From: Streptoalloteichus tenebrarius
GTDB taxonomy: Bacteria > Actinomycetota > Actinomycetes > Mycobacteriales > Pseudonocardiaceae
Direction of reading: 5' to 3'
DNA length: 64,000 nucleotides
NCBI RefSeq assembly: GCF_024171885.1
Contig: NZ_JAMTCP010000001.1
Coordinates: 186,001-250,000 of the forward strand
Within the stretch, counting starts at the first letter, position 1; every line of letters begins with the position of its first letter. The position numbers and the translations under genes were made by a program. Shown one piece after another: positions 26,271 through 34,007 of this stretch. Under the pieces are notes generated by a model. It did not search any database, was not told where the DNA came from, and saw only the letters and a program-made list of their open reading frames with translations.

Positions 26271-26684
26271 ATGACGCAGGTCGCGGAGATGCTCCGCACC
26301 TACCCGGCGGACCTGGGTCGAGTGGACCGCGAGGCGCTGATGCGCTGCATCGAGGAGTGCTACTCCTGCGCCCAGGCGTGCACCGCGTGCGCCGACGCGT
26401 GCATGTCGGAGGCCGACGACATGCTCCCGATGCTCCGCAAGTGCATTCGTTCCTGCGAGGACTGCGCGGACGTGTGCGACACGACCGGCCGCATCCTGTC
26501 CCGCCACACCGGCTACGACGCCAACATCACGCGCGCGGTGCTGGAGGCGTGCGCGACCGTGTGCCGTGCCTGTGGCGACGAGTGCGCGAGCCACGCCGAC
26601 CGGCACGACCACTGCCGGGTGTGCGCGGAGGCGTGCCGGAGCTGTGAGCGGGCGTGTCGGGAGCTGGTGACCTCACTGGGCTGA
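26271..26684 (+). CDS. Four-helix-bundle copper-storage-type protein (DUF326/Csp)
   Basis: 137-residue Cys-rich protein. Repeated C-X2-C and C-X3-C pairs (CIEECYSCAQACTACADAC; CIRSCEDCADVC; CATVCRACGDEC; CRVCAEACRSCERAC) line four predicted helices, the pattern of Csp proteins that bind many Cu(I) ions in the bundle core. There is no signal or Tat peptide, so it is probably cytosolic (Csp3-like). ATG at 26271 chosen; GTG starts just upstream are possible. Followed by a hairpin terminator and apparently monocistronic. Confidence 0.9.
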   Translation: MTQVAEMLRTYPADLGRVDREALMRCIEECYSCAQACTACADACMSEADDMLPMLRKCIRSCEDCADVCDTTGRILSRHTGYDANITRAVLEACATVCRACGDECASHADRHDHCRVCAEACRSCERACRELVTSLG

Positions 26685-26777
26685 GGACTCGCTGGACAGA
26701 GTTCACCGGGCTGGAACGGGCGGCGGCCTCGCTGGGCTGGGGCGAGGGGCCGAGCGGGAGGCCCGGTGCGGATGTTG

Positions 26778-26808
26778 GTGGCGGGAGCCGGATTCCGGCT
26801 CCCGCCAC
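26778..26808 (+). terminator. Hairpin terminator after the copper-storage gene
   Basis: Perfect 14-bp arms GTGGCGGGAGCCGG and CCGGCTCCCGCCAC around an ATT loop, followed by TTCGTG. Confidence 0.8.
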
Positions 26809-26860
26809 TTCGTGTCCTCCGGTCCTGTCACGCGAGACCCTGGATGACCCTCCCTCTTTT

Positions 26861-26880
26861 TAAGTCAGTTGATTGACTTA
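26861..26880. promoter_or_regulatory. TetR-type operator
   Basis: TAAGTCAGTTGATTGACTTA, arms TAAGTCA and TGACTTA with a 6-nt spacer, in a locally AT-rich promoter. It is the likely operator for the P450-system TetR downstream, although about 250 bp separates it from that start and a P450 remnant lies between. Confidence 0.55.
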
Positions 26881-27010
26881 CTTCGGCGCCGGGTGCACGC
26901 TGTGCTCCAACAGGCCTTCACGGAGAGGGAGCGCGTGGTGACTCCGAGCGAGGTGAGCGACCTGGTGCGCGGCCCGGTCCCCCTCGACGCGCCGACGCCG
27001 CCCGCTCCCG

Positions 27011-27136
27011 CGCACCGAGGTTCGAGTGCCGCCGCGCACGCTGCCGTCGTGGGAACTCGCGGTCCCGGTAGAGGATCTGCATCGGATCGAGGGGGCCGCC
27101 GTCGGCGGGCTCCAGGAACTACCGGTGCGATGGTGA
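27011..27136 (+). pseudogene. C-terminal remnant of a cytochrome P450
   Basis: In this frame the last 41 codons end in ELAVPVEDLHRIEGAAVGG and LQELPVRW then stop. That matches the terminal strand of CYP105-type P450s; the intact ones here end LRLAVPQEEV...LPVTW and LRLAARLDEI...LPVTW. No heme loop or other P450 sequence precedes it, so it is a decayed tail. Its TGA overlaps the candidate ATG codons of the next TetR gene. Confidence 0.6.
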
Positions 27137-27834
27137 TGACGATGAGCGGGACTGTCAGCAGCGATCCGGGGCGGACGTTGCGGGCGGAGCGGGCGCACGC
27201 GACCCGCGAGCTGATCCTGACCGCGGCGGAACGGCTGTTCGCCGAGCACGGGGTGCTCGCCGTGTCCAACCGACAGGTCAGCGAGGCAGCCGGCCAGGGC
27301 AACAACACGGCCGTCGGCTACCACTTCGGGACCAAGGCCGACCTGGTGCGGGCGATCATGCGCCGGCACGCCGCACCGATCGAGGAGATCCGTCGGCGCA
27401 GGGTGGCCGAGATCGGCGACAGCGCGGACCTCAGGGACTGGGTCTCCTGTCTGGTGCGCCCGGTCACCGAGCACCTGGCCGCGCTGGGCAGCCCCACCTG
27501 GTTCGCCCGGTTCGCCGCGCAGGTGATGACCGACCCGTCGCTGCGCCCGATCATCGCCGAGGAGGCGCTGTCGTCGCCGTCGCTGGTCCGGATCGTGGAG
27601 GGGCTGAACCGGTGCCTCCCCGACCTGCCGCCCGAGACCAGACTCGAACGGGCCGAGATGGCCCGGCAGCTCCTGGTGCACCTCGTCGCCCACCGGGAAC
27701 GCGCGCTCGCCGAGGGCGCCCCCACTCTCCGGGCGAGCTGGCACGACACCGCGAACGGGCTGATCGACGCGCTCGTGGGGTTGTGGCTGGCGCCCGTCAC
27801 GTCTCCCGCACCACCCGAGGAGGAACAACCGTGA
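27130..27834 (+). CDS. TetR-family regulator heading a P450/reductase operon
   Basis: About 234 residues. HTH: RAERAHATRELILTAAERLFAEHGVLAVSNRQVSEAAGQGNNTAVGYHFGTKADLVRAI. C-terminal region matches the TetR_C_33-like group. The start is ambiguous among ATGs at 27130, 27136 and 27142. The frame stays open upstream to 26869, but that stretch does not look like TetR and overlaps the P450 remnant. Its stop overlaps the GTG of a micro-ORF, so it is co-transcribed with the reductase, P450 and ferredoxin genes. Confidence 0.9.
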   Translation: MVMTMSGTVSSDPGRTLRAERAHATRELILTAAERLFAEHGVLAVSNRQVSEAAGQGNNTAVGYHFGTKADLVRAIMRRHAAPIEEIRRRRVAEIGDSADLRDWVSCLVRPVTEHLAALGSPTWFARFAAQVMTDPSLRPIIAEEALSSPSLVRIVEGLNRCLPDLPPETRLERAEMARQLLVHLVAHRERALAEGAPTLRASWHDTANGLIDALVGLWLAPVTSPAPPEEEQP

Positions 27835-27896
27835 CAGTCTTCGTGGACCGGGACGGGCGTCCCGGAGCCGCCGACCCGGTCAGCGTGAACGCGTGA
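27831..27896 (+). CDS. 21-residue micro-ORF, possibly a truncated ferredoxin
   Basis: Begins at GTG overlapping the TetR stop (GTGA) and ends in a TGA overlapping the GTG start of the reductase, with GAGGAGGAA ahead of it. The peptide starts VTVFVDRDGRPG, resembling the opening of P450 ferredoxins (compare MKVTVDQDRCV downstream), but has no cysteines. It may be a remnant kept for translational coupling, or a real small protein. Confidence 0.5.
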   Translation: MTVFVDRDGRPGAADPVSVNA

Positions 27897-29080
27897 GCGC
27901 CCCGGGCCACGTGCTGGTCGTCGGCGCCTCGGTGGGCGGCCTCACCACCGCGGAGTCCTTACGCCGCAGGGGTTTCACGGGCCGTCTGACCCTGCTGGAC
28001 GCCGAGCCGCGCCAACCCTACGACCGGCCGCCACTGTCCAAACAGGTCCTCGCCGGGGTCTGGCCGCCGGAGCGCGTCCCGTTGCGCCAGCCAGAGACCC
28101 TGTCCGCATTGGACGCGGAGTTCCTCCTCGGCGACCCGGCCGCCGGTCTGGACGTCGCTGAGCGGACCGTCCACACCGTGGGCGGACGCGTTCTGACCGC
28201 TGACGTCGTGGTGGTGGCCACCGGGCTGCGGCCCCGCACTCTCCCCGGGCAGGCCGGCCTGGCCGGCGTCCACGTGCTCCGCACCCTCGATGACGCCATG
28301 GCGCTCCGCGCCGACCTGCTCCGCTGCGCGCGGCTCGTGGTCGTCGGCGACGGCGTGCTCGGCGCCGAGATCGCCGCCTCCGCGCGCGGAATGGGCGTGG
28401 AGGTCACCATGGTCGGCCCCCAACCCGCGCCCCTGACGTCGCGGTTCGGTCCGCTGGTCGCGGGAGTGCTCGCCGAACTGCACACCGAGCGCGGGGTGGA
28501 CCTGCGGCCCGGAGCCGCGGTCACCGGGCTCACCGAGCGGCACGGGCGGGTCACCGGCGTGTGCCTGGAGGGCGGCGAGGTGCTGCCGGCCGACGTCGTG
28601 GTCGTCGCGCTCGGCGGCGAACCCGTGACGGACTGGCTCGCGCACAGCGGCCTCGACGTGGACGACGGGCTGATCTGCGACTCCCGTTGCCGCGCGGCCG
28701 AAGGAATCTACGCCGTGGGCGACGTGGCCCGCTGGCACCACGAGGCGCTGGGCGTGGCGGTGCGGTGGGAGAACCGGACCAACGCGGTCGAACAGGCGGT
28801 CGCGGTCGCCGGCGACATCCTCGGCGACGACCAGCCCTACACCCCGGTGTCGTACTTCTGGACCGACCAGTTCGACGCCAGGATCCACGTGCACGGGGAG
28901 ACGTCCCCCACCGCTGAGGTGTCCATTGTGGAGGGTGACGTCGCGGAGCGCCGTTTCGTCGCCGCCCACCGCCGCGACGGCGGGGTCATCGGCGTCGTCG
29001 GCTGGAACATGCCGAAACAGGCCAGGCTGCGCCGACGGGAACTCGTCGGGGCTTCGGTACTCGTGGGAGGGAAGTCATGA
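27893..29080 (+). CDS. FAD-dependent ferredoxin reductase
   Basis: 395-residue NAD(P)H:ferredoxin reductase supplying electrons to the adjacent P450. FAD-binding HVLVVGASVGGLTTAESLRRRGF, NADH-binding RLVVVGDGVLGAEIAASARGMG, and FAD-proximal EGIYAVGDVARWHH are in the usual order, and the C-terminal SYFWTDQFDARIHVHG is typical of this family. GTG start overlaps the micro-ORF stop and the end overlaps the P450 start (ATGA). Complete class I P450 electron chain in one operon. Confidence 0.94.
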   Translation: MSAPGHVLVVGASVGGLTTAESLRRRGFTGRLTLLDAEPRQPYDRPPLSKQVLAGVWPPERVPLRQPETLSALDAEFLLGDPAAGLDVAERTVHTVGGRVLTADVVVVATGLRPRTLPGQAGLAGVHVLRTLDDAMALRADLLRCARLVVVGDGVLGAEIAASARGMGVEVTMVGPQPAPLTSRFGPLVAGVLAELHTERGVDLRPGAAVTGLTERHGRVTGVCLEGGEVLPADVVVVALGGEPVTDWLAHSGLDVDDGLICDSRCRAAEGIYAVGDVARWHHEALGVAVRWENRTNAVEQAVAVAGDILGDDQPYTPVSYFWTDQFDARIHVHGETSPTAEVSIVEGDVAERRFVAAHRRDGGVIGVVGWNMPKQARLRRRELVGASVLVGGKS

Positions 29081-30291
29081 CCGGAACGATCGACCCGGTG
29101 GCCGAGCAGACTCCGGCGTTCCCGGCGGCGCGGGCGGCCGGCTGCCCGTTCGACCCGCCGCCCACCGTCCAGGCGCTGCGGGAGCGGACCCGGCTGACCA
29201 GGGTCCGGCTGGCGGACGGCAGCACGCCGTGGCTGGTGACCCGGTACGACGACCAGCGCGCGTTGATGGCCGACCCGAGGATCAGCTCGGACGTCACCCG
29301 GCCCGGCTTCCCGAGCCCCTCGCCCGTCAGGGGGCGACCCCTCAGCTTCATCCTCATGGACGACCCGGAACACGCACGGCTGCGGCGCATGGTGACCGCG
29401 CCGTTCGCCATCCGCCGGGTGGAGGCCATGCGGCCCACCGTGCAGAAGATCGTGGACGACCTGATCGACGAGATGCTCGCCGGCCCCAGGCCGGTGGACC
29501 TCGTCCAGGCTTTCGCGCTTCCCGTGCCCTCGCTGGTGATCTGCCAACTGCTCGGCGTGCCCTACGCCGACCACGACTTCTTCCAGGACAACAGCCGGGT
29601 CCTCATCAACAGGGACGTGACGCCCGAGGAGCGGTGGGTGGCCGTGGACCGGCTGTCCGCCTACCTCGACCGGCTGATCGGCGAGAAGCTCGACCACCCG
29701 GAGGACGACCTGCTGTCGTCGCTGGCCGACCGGGTCGGGAAGGGGGAGCTGACCCGGCCGGAGGCGGCCCAGATCGGCGTCCTCATGCTGGTCGCCGGGC
29801 ACGAGACCACCGCCAACATGATCGCGCTCGGCACGCTCGCCCTGCTCGAACACCCCGACCAGCTCGCCCTGCTCCGCGAGTCGGACGACCCGGCGCTGGT
29901 CGCCTCCGCCGTCGAGGAGCTGTTGCGCTACCTGCACATCACGCACAACGGGCGGCGCCGCGTCGCGCTGGCCGACATCGAGATCGCGGGTCAGGTCATC
30001 CGGGAGGGCGAGGGCGTGATCCTGCCCAACGACATCGCCAACCGGGACCCCGAGGCCTTCCCCGACCCCGACCGGCTGGACATCCGGCGCGACGCCCGCC
30101 GGCACGTCGCCTTCGGGTTCGGACCGCACCAGTGCCTCGGCCAGCCCCTGGCCAGGATGGAGCTCCAGGTCGTCTACGGCACCCTCTACCGCCGCATCCC
30201 CACGCTGCGGCTGGCCGCGCGGCTGGACGAGATCCCGTTCAAACACGACGGCGCGGTGTACGGGGTGTACGAGCTTCCCGTGACGTGGTGA
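29077..30291 (+). CDS. Cytochrome P450 (CYP105-like)
   Basis: 404 residues. Motifs: FILMDDPEHARLRRMVTAPF, VPSLVICQLLGVPYADHDFFQ, I-helix MLVAGHETTANMIALG, ExxR in EELLRYLHITHNG, and heme loop FGFGPHQCLGQPLARME. These fit the CYP105 family, which often oxidises xenobiotics and secondary metabolites. ATG overlaps the reductase stop; a ferredoxin follows 17 bp after its stop. Regulated with the upstream TetR. Confidence 0.95.
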   Translation: MTGTIDPVAEQTPAFPAARAAGCPFDPPPTVQALRERTRLTRVRLADGSTPWLVTRYDDQRALMADPRISSDVTRPGFPSPSPVRGRPLSFILMDDPEHARLRRMVTAPFAIRRVEAMRPTVQKIVDDLIDEMLAGPRPVDLVQAFALPVPSLVICQLLGVPYADHDFFQDNSRVLINRDVTPEERWVAVDRLSAYLDRLIGEKLDHPEDDLLSSLADRVGKGELTRPEAAQIGVLMLVAGHETTANMIALGTLALLEHPDQLALLRESDDPALVASAVEELLRYLHITHNGRRRVALADIEIAGQVIREGEGVILPNDIANRDPEAFPDPDRLDIRRDARRHVAFGFGPHQCLGQPLARMELQVVYGTLYRRIPTLRLAARLDEIPFKHDGAVYGVYELPVTW

Positions 30292-30308
30292 CCCCCTTGG
30301 AGGAACTG

Positions 30309-30503
30309 ATGAAGGTGACCGTTGACCAGGACAGGTGTGTCGCGTCGGGCCAGTGCGTGACGGCCGCCATGGCGGTGTTCGACCAGCGCGACGAGGACGG
30401 GGTCGTGGTGTTGCTCGACCCCAACCCTTCGGCGGAGCTGGCCGAGGACGTCCGCAACGCGGCGGCGTTGTGCCCGGTGATGGCCATCATGGTCGAGGAG
30501 TGA
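30309..30503 (+). CDS. Ferredoxin, [3Fe-4S], partner of the CYP105-like P450
   Basis: 64 residues, MKVTVDQDRCVASGQCV with Cys10 and Cys16 and a third Cys55 in ALCPVMAI: the three-cysteine P450 ferredoxin pattern. ATG follows GGAGGAACTG. Last gene of the TetR-reductase-P450-ferredoxin operon; a hairpin follows. Confidence 0.94.
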   Translation: MKVTVDQDRCVASGQCVTAAMAVFDQRDEDGVVVLLDPNPSAELAEDVRNAAALCPVMAIMVEE

Positions 30504-30517
30504 CGTCAGGAGCACGC

Positions 30518-30555
30518 GGGGCGCGCTGGCCGCACAATCGTGGCCAGCGCGCCCC
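30518..30555 (+). terminator. Hairpin terminator of the P450 operon
   Basis: 14-bp arms GGGGCGCGCTGGCC and GGCCAGCGCGCCCC with a 10-nt loop, 15 bp after the ferredoxin stop, then CCGTTCC. Beyond it, 30556-30812 holds no gene I can support. Confidence 0.8.
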
Positions 30556-30812
30556 CGTTCCTCTCCGGGACTTCCGTCAGTTGACGGATTTCTTGTGCCG
30601 GGTGCGGGCGTTTGATAGCCCTGATCCTGGTTTCGCTGTGCCACGAGCCGAGGAGGTCCTGATGCTCCGCCGCCAGCGGCGCGGGACTTCCGACTCCTCG
30701 CTGCCCCGTTCGCTGGTCACAGCCGTGGCGCCGCGCCTGTCGCGCGCCGCGAGCCGCCGGTGTCGAACGGGGCCGCCCGAGCGGCCCACAACCGTTCCCG
30801 AGGAGTGATCAG

Positions 30813-31406
30813 ATGAGCACGTGGAGATCCCGAACGGCCCGCGCCGTCGCGGTGGCTGCCGCCGCTGTCGCCGCGCTGACCCTGGCGTCGGCCGCCCACG
30901 CGAGCACGCCGACCGCCAGCGCACAGGCGTGGCCGTCGTTGTCCGAGTTCGTCGCCGACCACGTGCGCGGCGGCTCCGTTCCCGGTTGTCGGGACGTGAC
31001 GATCCGGTCGGCGGCCAACGGGAAGTTCGTGGCGGCCGAACTGAACTACGCCCGCGACTTCGCCGCGATGCTCCGCGCCCGGTCGGACGCGCCGGGGGCG
31101 TGGGAGGTCTTCAACGTCTGTCTTGACGGGAGCAACTCCACCATCCGCTCCACCGCCAACGGGAAGTTCGTGGTGGCGGAGCTGAACTACGGCCGCGACG
31201 TCCAGGCCCTGCTGCGTGCCCGGTCGGACGCGCCGGGAGCCTGGGAGCGGTTCACCATCTCCCAGTCGTGCGGTGGCGGGTGCGTGACCATCCAGTCCAG
31301 CGCCAACGGGAAGTTCGTGGCGGCCGAACTGAACTACGGTCGCGACGTGTACGCGATGTTGCGTGCTCGCGGCGACACGCCCAGCACCTGGGAGTCATTC
31401 GTCTGA
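30813..31406 (+). CDS. Secreted three-repeat beta-trefoil (fascin-like) protein
   Basis: 197 residues. A Sec signal (RTARAVAVAAAAVAALTLASAAHA) is followed by three near-identical repeats of about 45 residues, each with TI.S.ANGKFV.AELNYGRD and an LRARSDAPGAWE-type ending. Three repeats of this length fit a beta-trefoil as in fascin-like and actin-crosslinking-like domains. Paired cysteines may form disulfides. The repeats are nearly identical at DNA level, implying recent amplification or conversion. Probably binds a carbohydrate or other extracellular ligand. ATG follows GAGGAG. Hairpin terminator follows. Confidence 0.85.
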   Translation: MSTWRSRTARAVAVAAAAVAALTLASAAHASTPTASAQAWPSLSEFVADHVRGGSVPGCRDVTIRSAANGKFVAAELNYARDFAAMLRARSDAPGAWEVFNVCLDGSNSTIRSTANGKFVVAELNYGRDVQALLRARSDAPGAWERFTISQSCGGGCVTIQSSANGKFVAAELNYGRDVYAMLRARGDTPSTWESFV

Positions 31407-31420
31407 TCGGCGCGGACAAC

Positions 31421-31457
31421 CTGGTCCCGACGCCCCTCGTGTGGGCGTCGGGACCAG
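31421..31457 (+). terminator. Hairpin terminator after the trefoil gene
   Basis: 15-bp arms CTGGTCCCGACGCCC and GGGCGTCGGGACCAG with a 7-nt loop, 15 bp after the stop. Confidence 0.85.
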
Positions 31458-31513
31458 ATGGCGTCGACAGTTCTCCCGTCGTCGGGCAGGTGGGGAAGCC
31501 CGCGGCGGGACTG

Positions 31514-31603
31514 TGTTTGTCAAAGAGGTGCTTGTCAAAGAGGTGCTTGTCAAAAAGATGCTTGTCAAAGAGGCGGTTGCCAGAGAGGCGGTTGCCAGAG
31601 AGG
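31514..31603. repeat. 15-bp tandem repeat, six units
   Basis: Units of the form GCTTGTCAAAGAGGT, diverging to GGTTGCCAGAGAGGC in the last two. AT-richer than its flanks. A plus-strand frame would read Val-Leu-Val-Lys-Glu repeats and the minus frame Leu-Phe-Asp-Lys-His, but neither has a credible start, so it is listed as a repeat, not a gene. Confidence 0.9.
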
Positions 31604-31691
31604 CCTGAGAGGACCACGGGGCACCCCGCGAGGCCGCACGGGAAAGGGAGTCAGGACGGCGCCGCCCGACTCCGGACAGCGCCGCCCCGGA

Positions 31692-32528
31692 TCAGCCCTT
31701 CGCCTTGACTCCGAAGTGGACGGTCTTGGCGGTCAGCAGGAAGAGGTCCTGGCGACGGTCGACGCCCGCCGGGTCCTCCGGGTCGAGCAGCCGGTCCAGC
31801 GTCGCGACGTCGTCGGCGTCGAGGACCTCGGCGAACATGCCGCGCTGCCGCTCCAGCATCTGGCGCACCGCCCGCCTCGGCCCGTCGGCCAGGGGCGCGG
31901 GGTGGTCCACCAGGAAGCTCCTGCTGCGCACCTCGGTGAGGCCGGCGGCGCGCAGCATCCCCGCCCAGTCCTCGACCACCGACACCGTGCCGGGCAGCTC
32001 GGCCCGCATCCGGTTGAAGCGGTCGGCCATGGCCACGTCCAGCCGGGTCTGGAGGCCGGGGCGCCCGAAGCCGAGGTCGCGCGGCAGCGACCGGGCCGGC
32101 AGCCCGCCCTCGACGATCGCCAGGACCCCGCCCGGTTCGAGCAGGCCGGCCAGCAGGTCGAGCGCGCCCTGTTGGTCGCCGACGTGGTGCACGACCTGGC
32201 CCGACCACACCAGGTCCGCCCTGGGCAGGTCGGCGAGCCCCTCGGGGAACTCGGCCACCCGCGTCCTCAGCCGGACGCCCAGCCGCTCGGCCCGCCGCTC
32301 GGCGCGGGCCAGCAGCTCCGGCGACCCGTCCACCGCGACCACCTCGGCCTCGGGGAACACCTCCGCCATCCGGCAGGCCGCCACCCCGGGGCCGCTGCCC
32401 ACGTCGAGCACCCGGCGCGGGGCGAGGTCACGCAGCTCGTCGAGGGCCTGCCGCACGTACGGGCTGTGCGCCTCACCCTCCAGCTCCAGCATGTCGGCCA
32501 TCGCGGCCCAGTCGAAGTCGTTGTCCAC
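31692..32528 (-). CDS. SAM-dependent methyltransferase
   Basis: 278 residues, UbiE/Methyltransf_25-like. SAM motif RRVLDVGSGPGVAACRMAE, acidic motif AEVVAVDGSPELLARAERR, motif II PRADLVWSGQVVHHVGDQQ and LLEPGGVLAIVEGG. GTG at 32528 follows GGAG. Divergent from an XRE-cupin regulator 187 bp away that may regulate it. Substrate unknown. Confidence 0.9.
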   Translation of the reverse strand: MDNDFDWAAMADMLELEGEAHSPYVRQALDELRDLAPRRVLDVGSGPGVAACRMAEVFPEAEVVAVDGSPELLARAERRAERLGVRLRTRVAEFPEGLADLPRADLVWSGQVVHHVGDQQGALDLLAGLLEPGGVLAIVEGGLPARSLPRDLGFGRPGLQTRLDVAMADRFNRMRAELPGTVSVVEDWAGMLRAAGLTEVRSRSFLVDHPAPLADGPRRAVRQMLERQRGMFAEVLDADDVATLDRLLDPEDPAGVDRRQDLFLLTAKTVHFGVKAKG

Positions 32529-32680
32529 ACCCACTCCAGCCGTTCGTCCCTGTGCTCTGCCCCACGTCGCCCTGCCCGACGGGTCCGGTGGGCGGCGCTG
32601 GTGGTCCCGCCCGCGTCCTCGCCGCCCCCACCCTCTCGGCGGGGCGCCGCAGCACCGACCATGCCCGGCGCGCCGATGGT

Positions 32681-32709
32681 TTGACAAATCCTGTTGCTGT
32701 TTCTGCAAT
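32681..32709 (+). promoter_or_regulatory. Sigma-70-type promoter of the XRE-cupin gene
   Basis: Consensus -35 TTGACA at 32681, 17-nt spacer, -10-like TGCAAT at 32704, just ahead of a GGGGG ribosome-binding site and the ATG at 32716, giving an extremely short leader. Confidence 0.6.
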
Positions 32710-32715
32710 AGGGGG

Positions 32716-33285
32716 ATGGATGACGTGCTCGCCGCCGTGGGACCCAGGCTCAAACAGCTCCGCCAGCAGCGCCAGTGCACCCTCGCCGCGCTGTCCGAGG
32801 CCACCGGGATCTCGGTCAGCACCCTGTCCCGCCTGGAGTCGGGGCAACGCAAGCCGAGCCTCGAACTGCTGCTGCCGATCGCGCACGCCCACCAGGTGCC
32901 GCTGGACGAGCTGGTCGGCGCGCCCCCGATCGGCGACCCCCGGGTGCGGATGAAGCCGGTCCGGCGCGGAGACATGACGATCGTGCCGCTGACGCAGCAG
33001 CCCGGCGGGTTGCAGGCGTACAAGATGCTCATCGGCGCCTCCCGGAGCAAGCCCGACCTGCGGACCCACGAGGGCTACGAGTGGCTGTACGTGCTGAGCG
33101 GGAAGCTGCGGCTGATGCTGGCCGAGCACGACGTCGTGCTCAAGGTGGGGGAGGCCGCCGAGTTCGACACGCGGGTGCCGCACTGGTTCGGCAGCACGGG
33201 GGAGGGGCCGGTGGAGATCCTCAGCCTGTTCGGCCCGCAGGGCGAGCGCATGCACGTGCGCGCCAAGCCCCGTGGCCGGGAGTGA
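32716..33285 (+). CDS. XRE-family regulator with C-terminal cupin sensor
   Basis: 189 residues. [51 protein letters not shown]; cupin: [44 protein letters not shown]. This arrangement is common in repressors that sense small molecules through the cupin pocket. Faces the methyltransferase gene divergently. Confidence 0.93.
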   Translation: MDDVLAAVGPRLKQLRQQRQCTLAALSEATGISVSTLSRLESGQRKPSLELLLPIAHAHQVPLDELVGAPPIGDPRVRMKPVRRGDMTIVPLTQQPGGLQAYKMLIGASRSKPDLRTHEGYEWLYVLSGKLRLMLAEHDVVLKVGEAAEFDTRVPHWFGSTGEGPVEILSLFGPQGERMHVRAKPRGRE

Positions 33286-33561
33286 CCAGCACACCGACGC
33301 GACCAGCCCGCGCCCACCCAGCCGCTGCCAGACCTGATGGCCGGCAGGACTGAGGCCCGCTATTCCTCTCCGATCGGCGGCCAGGACCTGCCCGGGCTCC
33401 GGAGGCGGCCGACCTGTGCCCCGAGGCCGGCCGTCGCCGGCTGTCCTGGGACCGGGCCGAGTACCACGACGTCGCGCACGGGCGCGGAGGCAGCGGGACG
33501 CTCGGCCCCCGAGTGGCGGCCGTTGCCGCCCTGGCCACGGCGACCCGGGCTGGAGGCACCA

Positions 33562-33700
33562 CGACGCTCCGACGGATGAGCAGCGGGGTCTGGGCGACGT
33601 GGCGCGCGCCCACGGAGATGACCGAGTCGTCGAGGCCGACGTACTCGTCGAGGGTGATCGTGGCGAACTCGGGGACGACGTAGATCGGGTAGGTGGGTCC
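33562..33700 (-). pseudogene. Unidentified protein fragment
   Basis: The minus frame reads [37 protein letters not shown] with nearly every third base G or C, as in real genes here, then loses protein character on both sides. No start or stop of its own; family not recognised. Confidence 0.4.
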
Positions 33701-33729
33701 CTGGTCGCGGGCGAGCGGACGCTGCGCAC

Positions 33730-33867
33730 GTGGTTGACGACGACGTCGGCGGACCACTCCAACGCAACGAGGTGGTGTTGCGGTCCTTCGCCCTGTGGAC
33801 GGTCGACCCCGGGCAGGCCCAGGACTTCCTGCGCGAGGAACTGGAGTACCACCGTGAGACCGAATGA
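33730..33867 (+). pseudogene. C-terminal fragment of an unidentified protein
   Basis: 45-codon frame with good codon bias: [33 protein letters not shown] then stop. It looks like the tail of a gene whose 5' part is gone; the adjacent minus-strand fragment ends just to its left, pointing to a rearrangement junction near 33710. Confidence 0.4.
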
Positions 33868-33893
33868 GCCCCGCGACGCCTGGCCGCGCCGAC

Positions 33894-33950
33894 GCGACGG
33901 CGGGTCGTCGACGGGACGGCGGGTCGTCGACGGGACGGCGGGTCGACGGA
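33894..33950. repeat. 19-bp tandem repeat, nearly three units
   Basis: Units GACGGCGGGTCGTCGACGG repeat directly; the third is shortened. Lies upstream of the hydrolase promoter. Confidence 0.85.
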
Positions 33951-34007
33951 AGACCGCCGCGGACAGTGAAAGACAGCGGAAGACGGAAGACAGCGGAAGG
34001 ACGCCAG

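Larger units (their letters stand above)
33286..34007. other. Decayed region between cupin regulator and hydrolase
   Basis: About 720 bp without an intact gene. It contains a minus-strand coding fragment (33562-33700), a plus-strand fragment ending at 33867 and 19-bp tandem repeats at 33894-33950 followed by AGACAGCGGAAG duplications. Suggests past rearrangement. Confidence 0.55.

Noticed and set aside
26869-27129. N-terminal extension of the TetR regulator
   Set aside because: The sequence is unlike TetR and overlaps a P450 tail in another frame.
31514-31603. VLVKE-repeat peptide gene
   Set aside because: No ribosome-binding site or start close to the repeats; better explained as a DNA tandem repeat.
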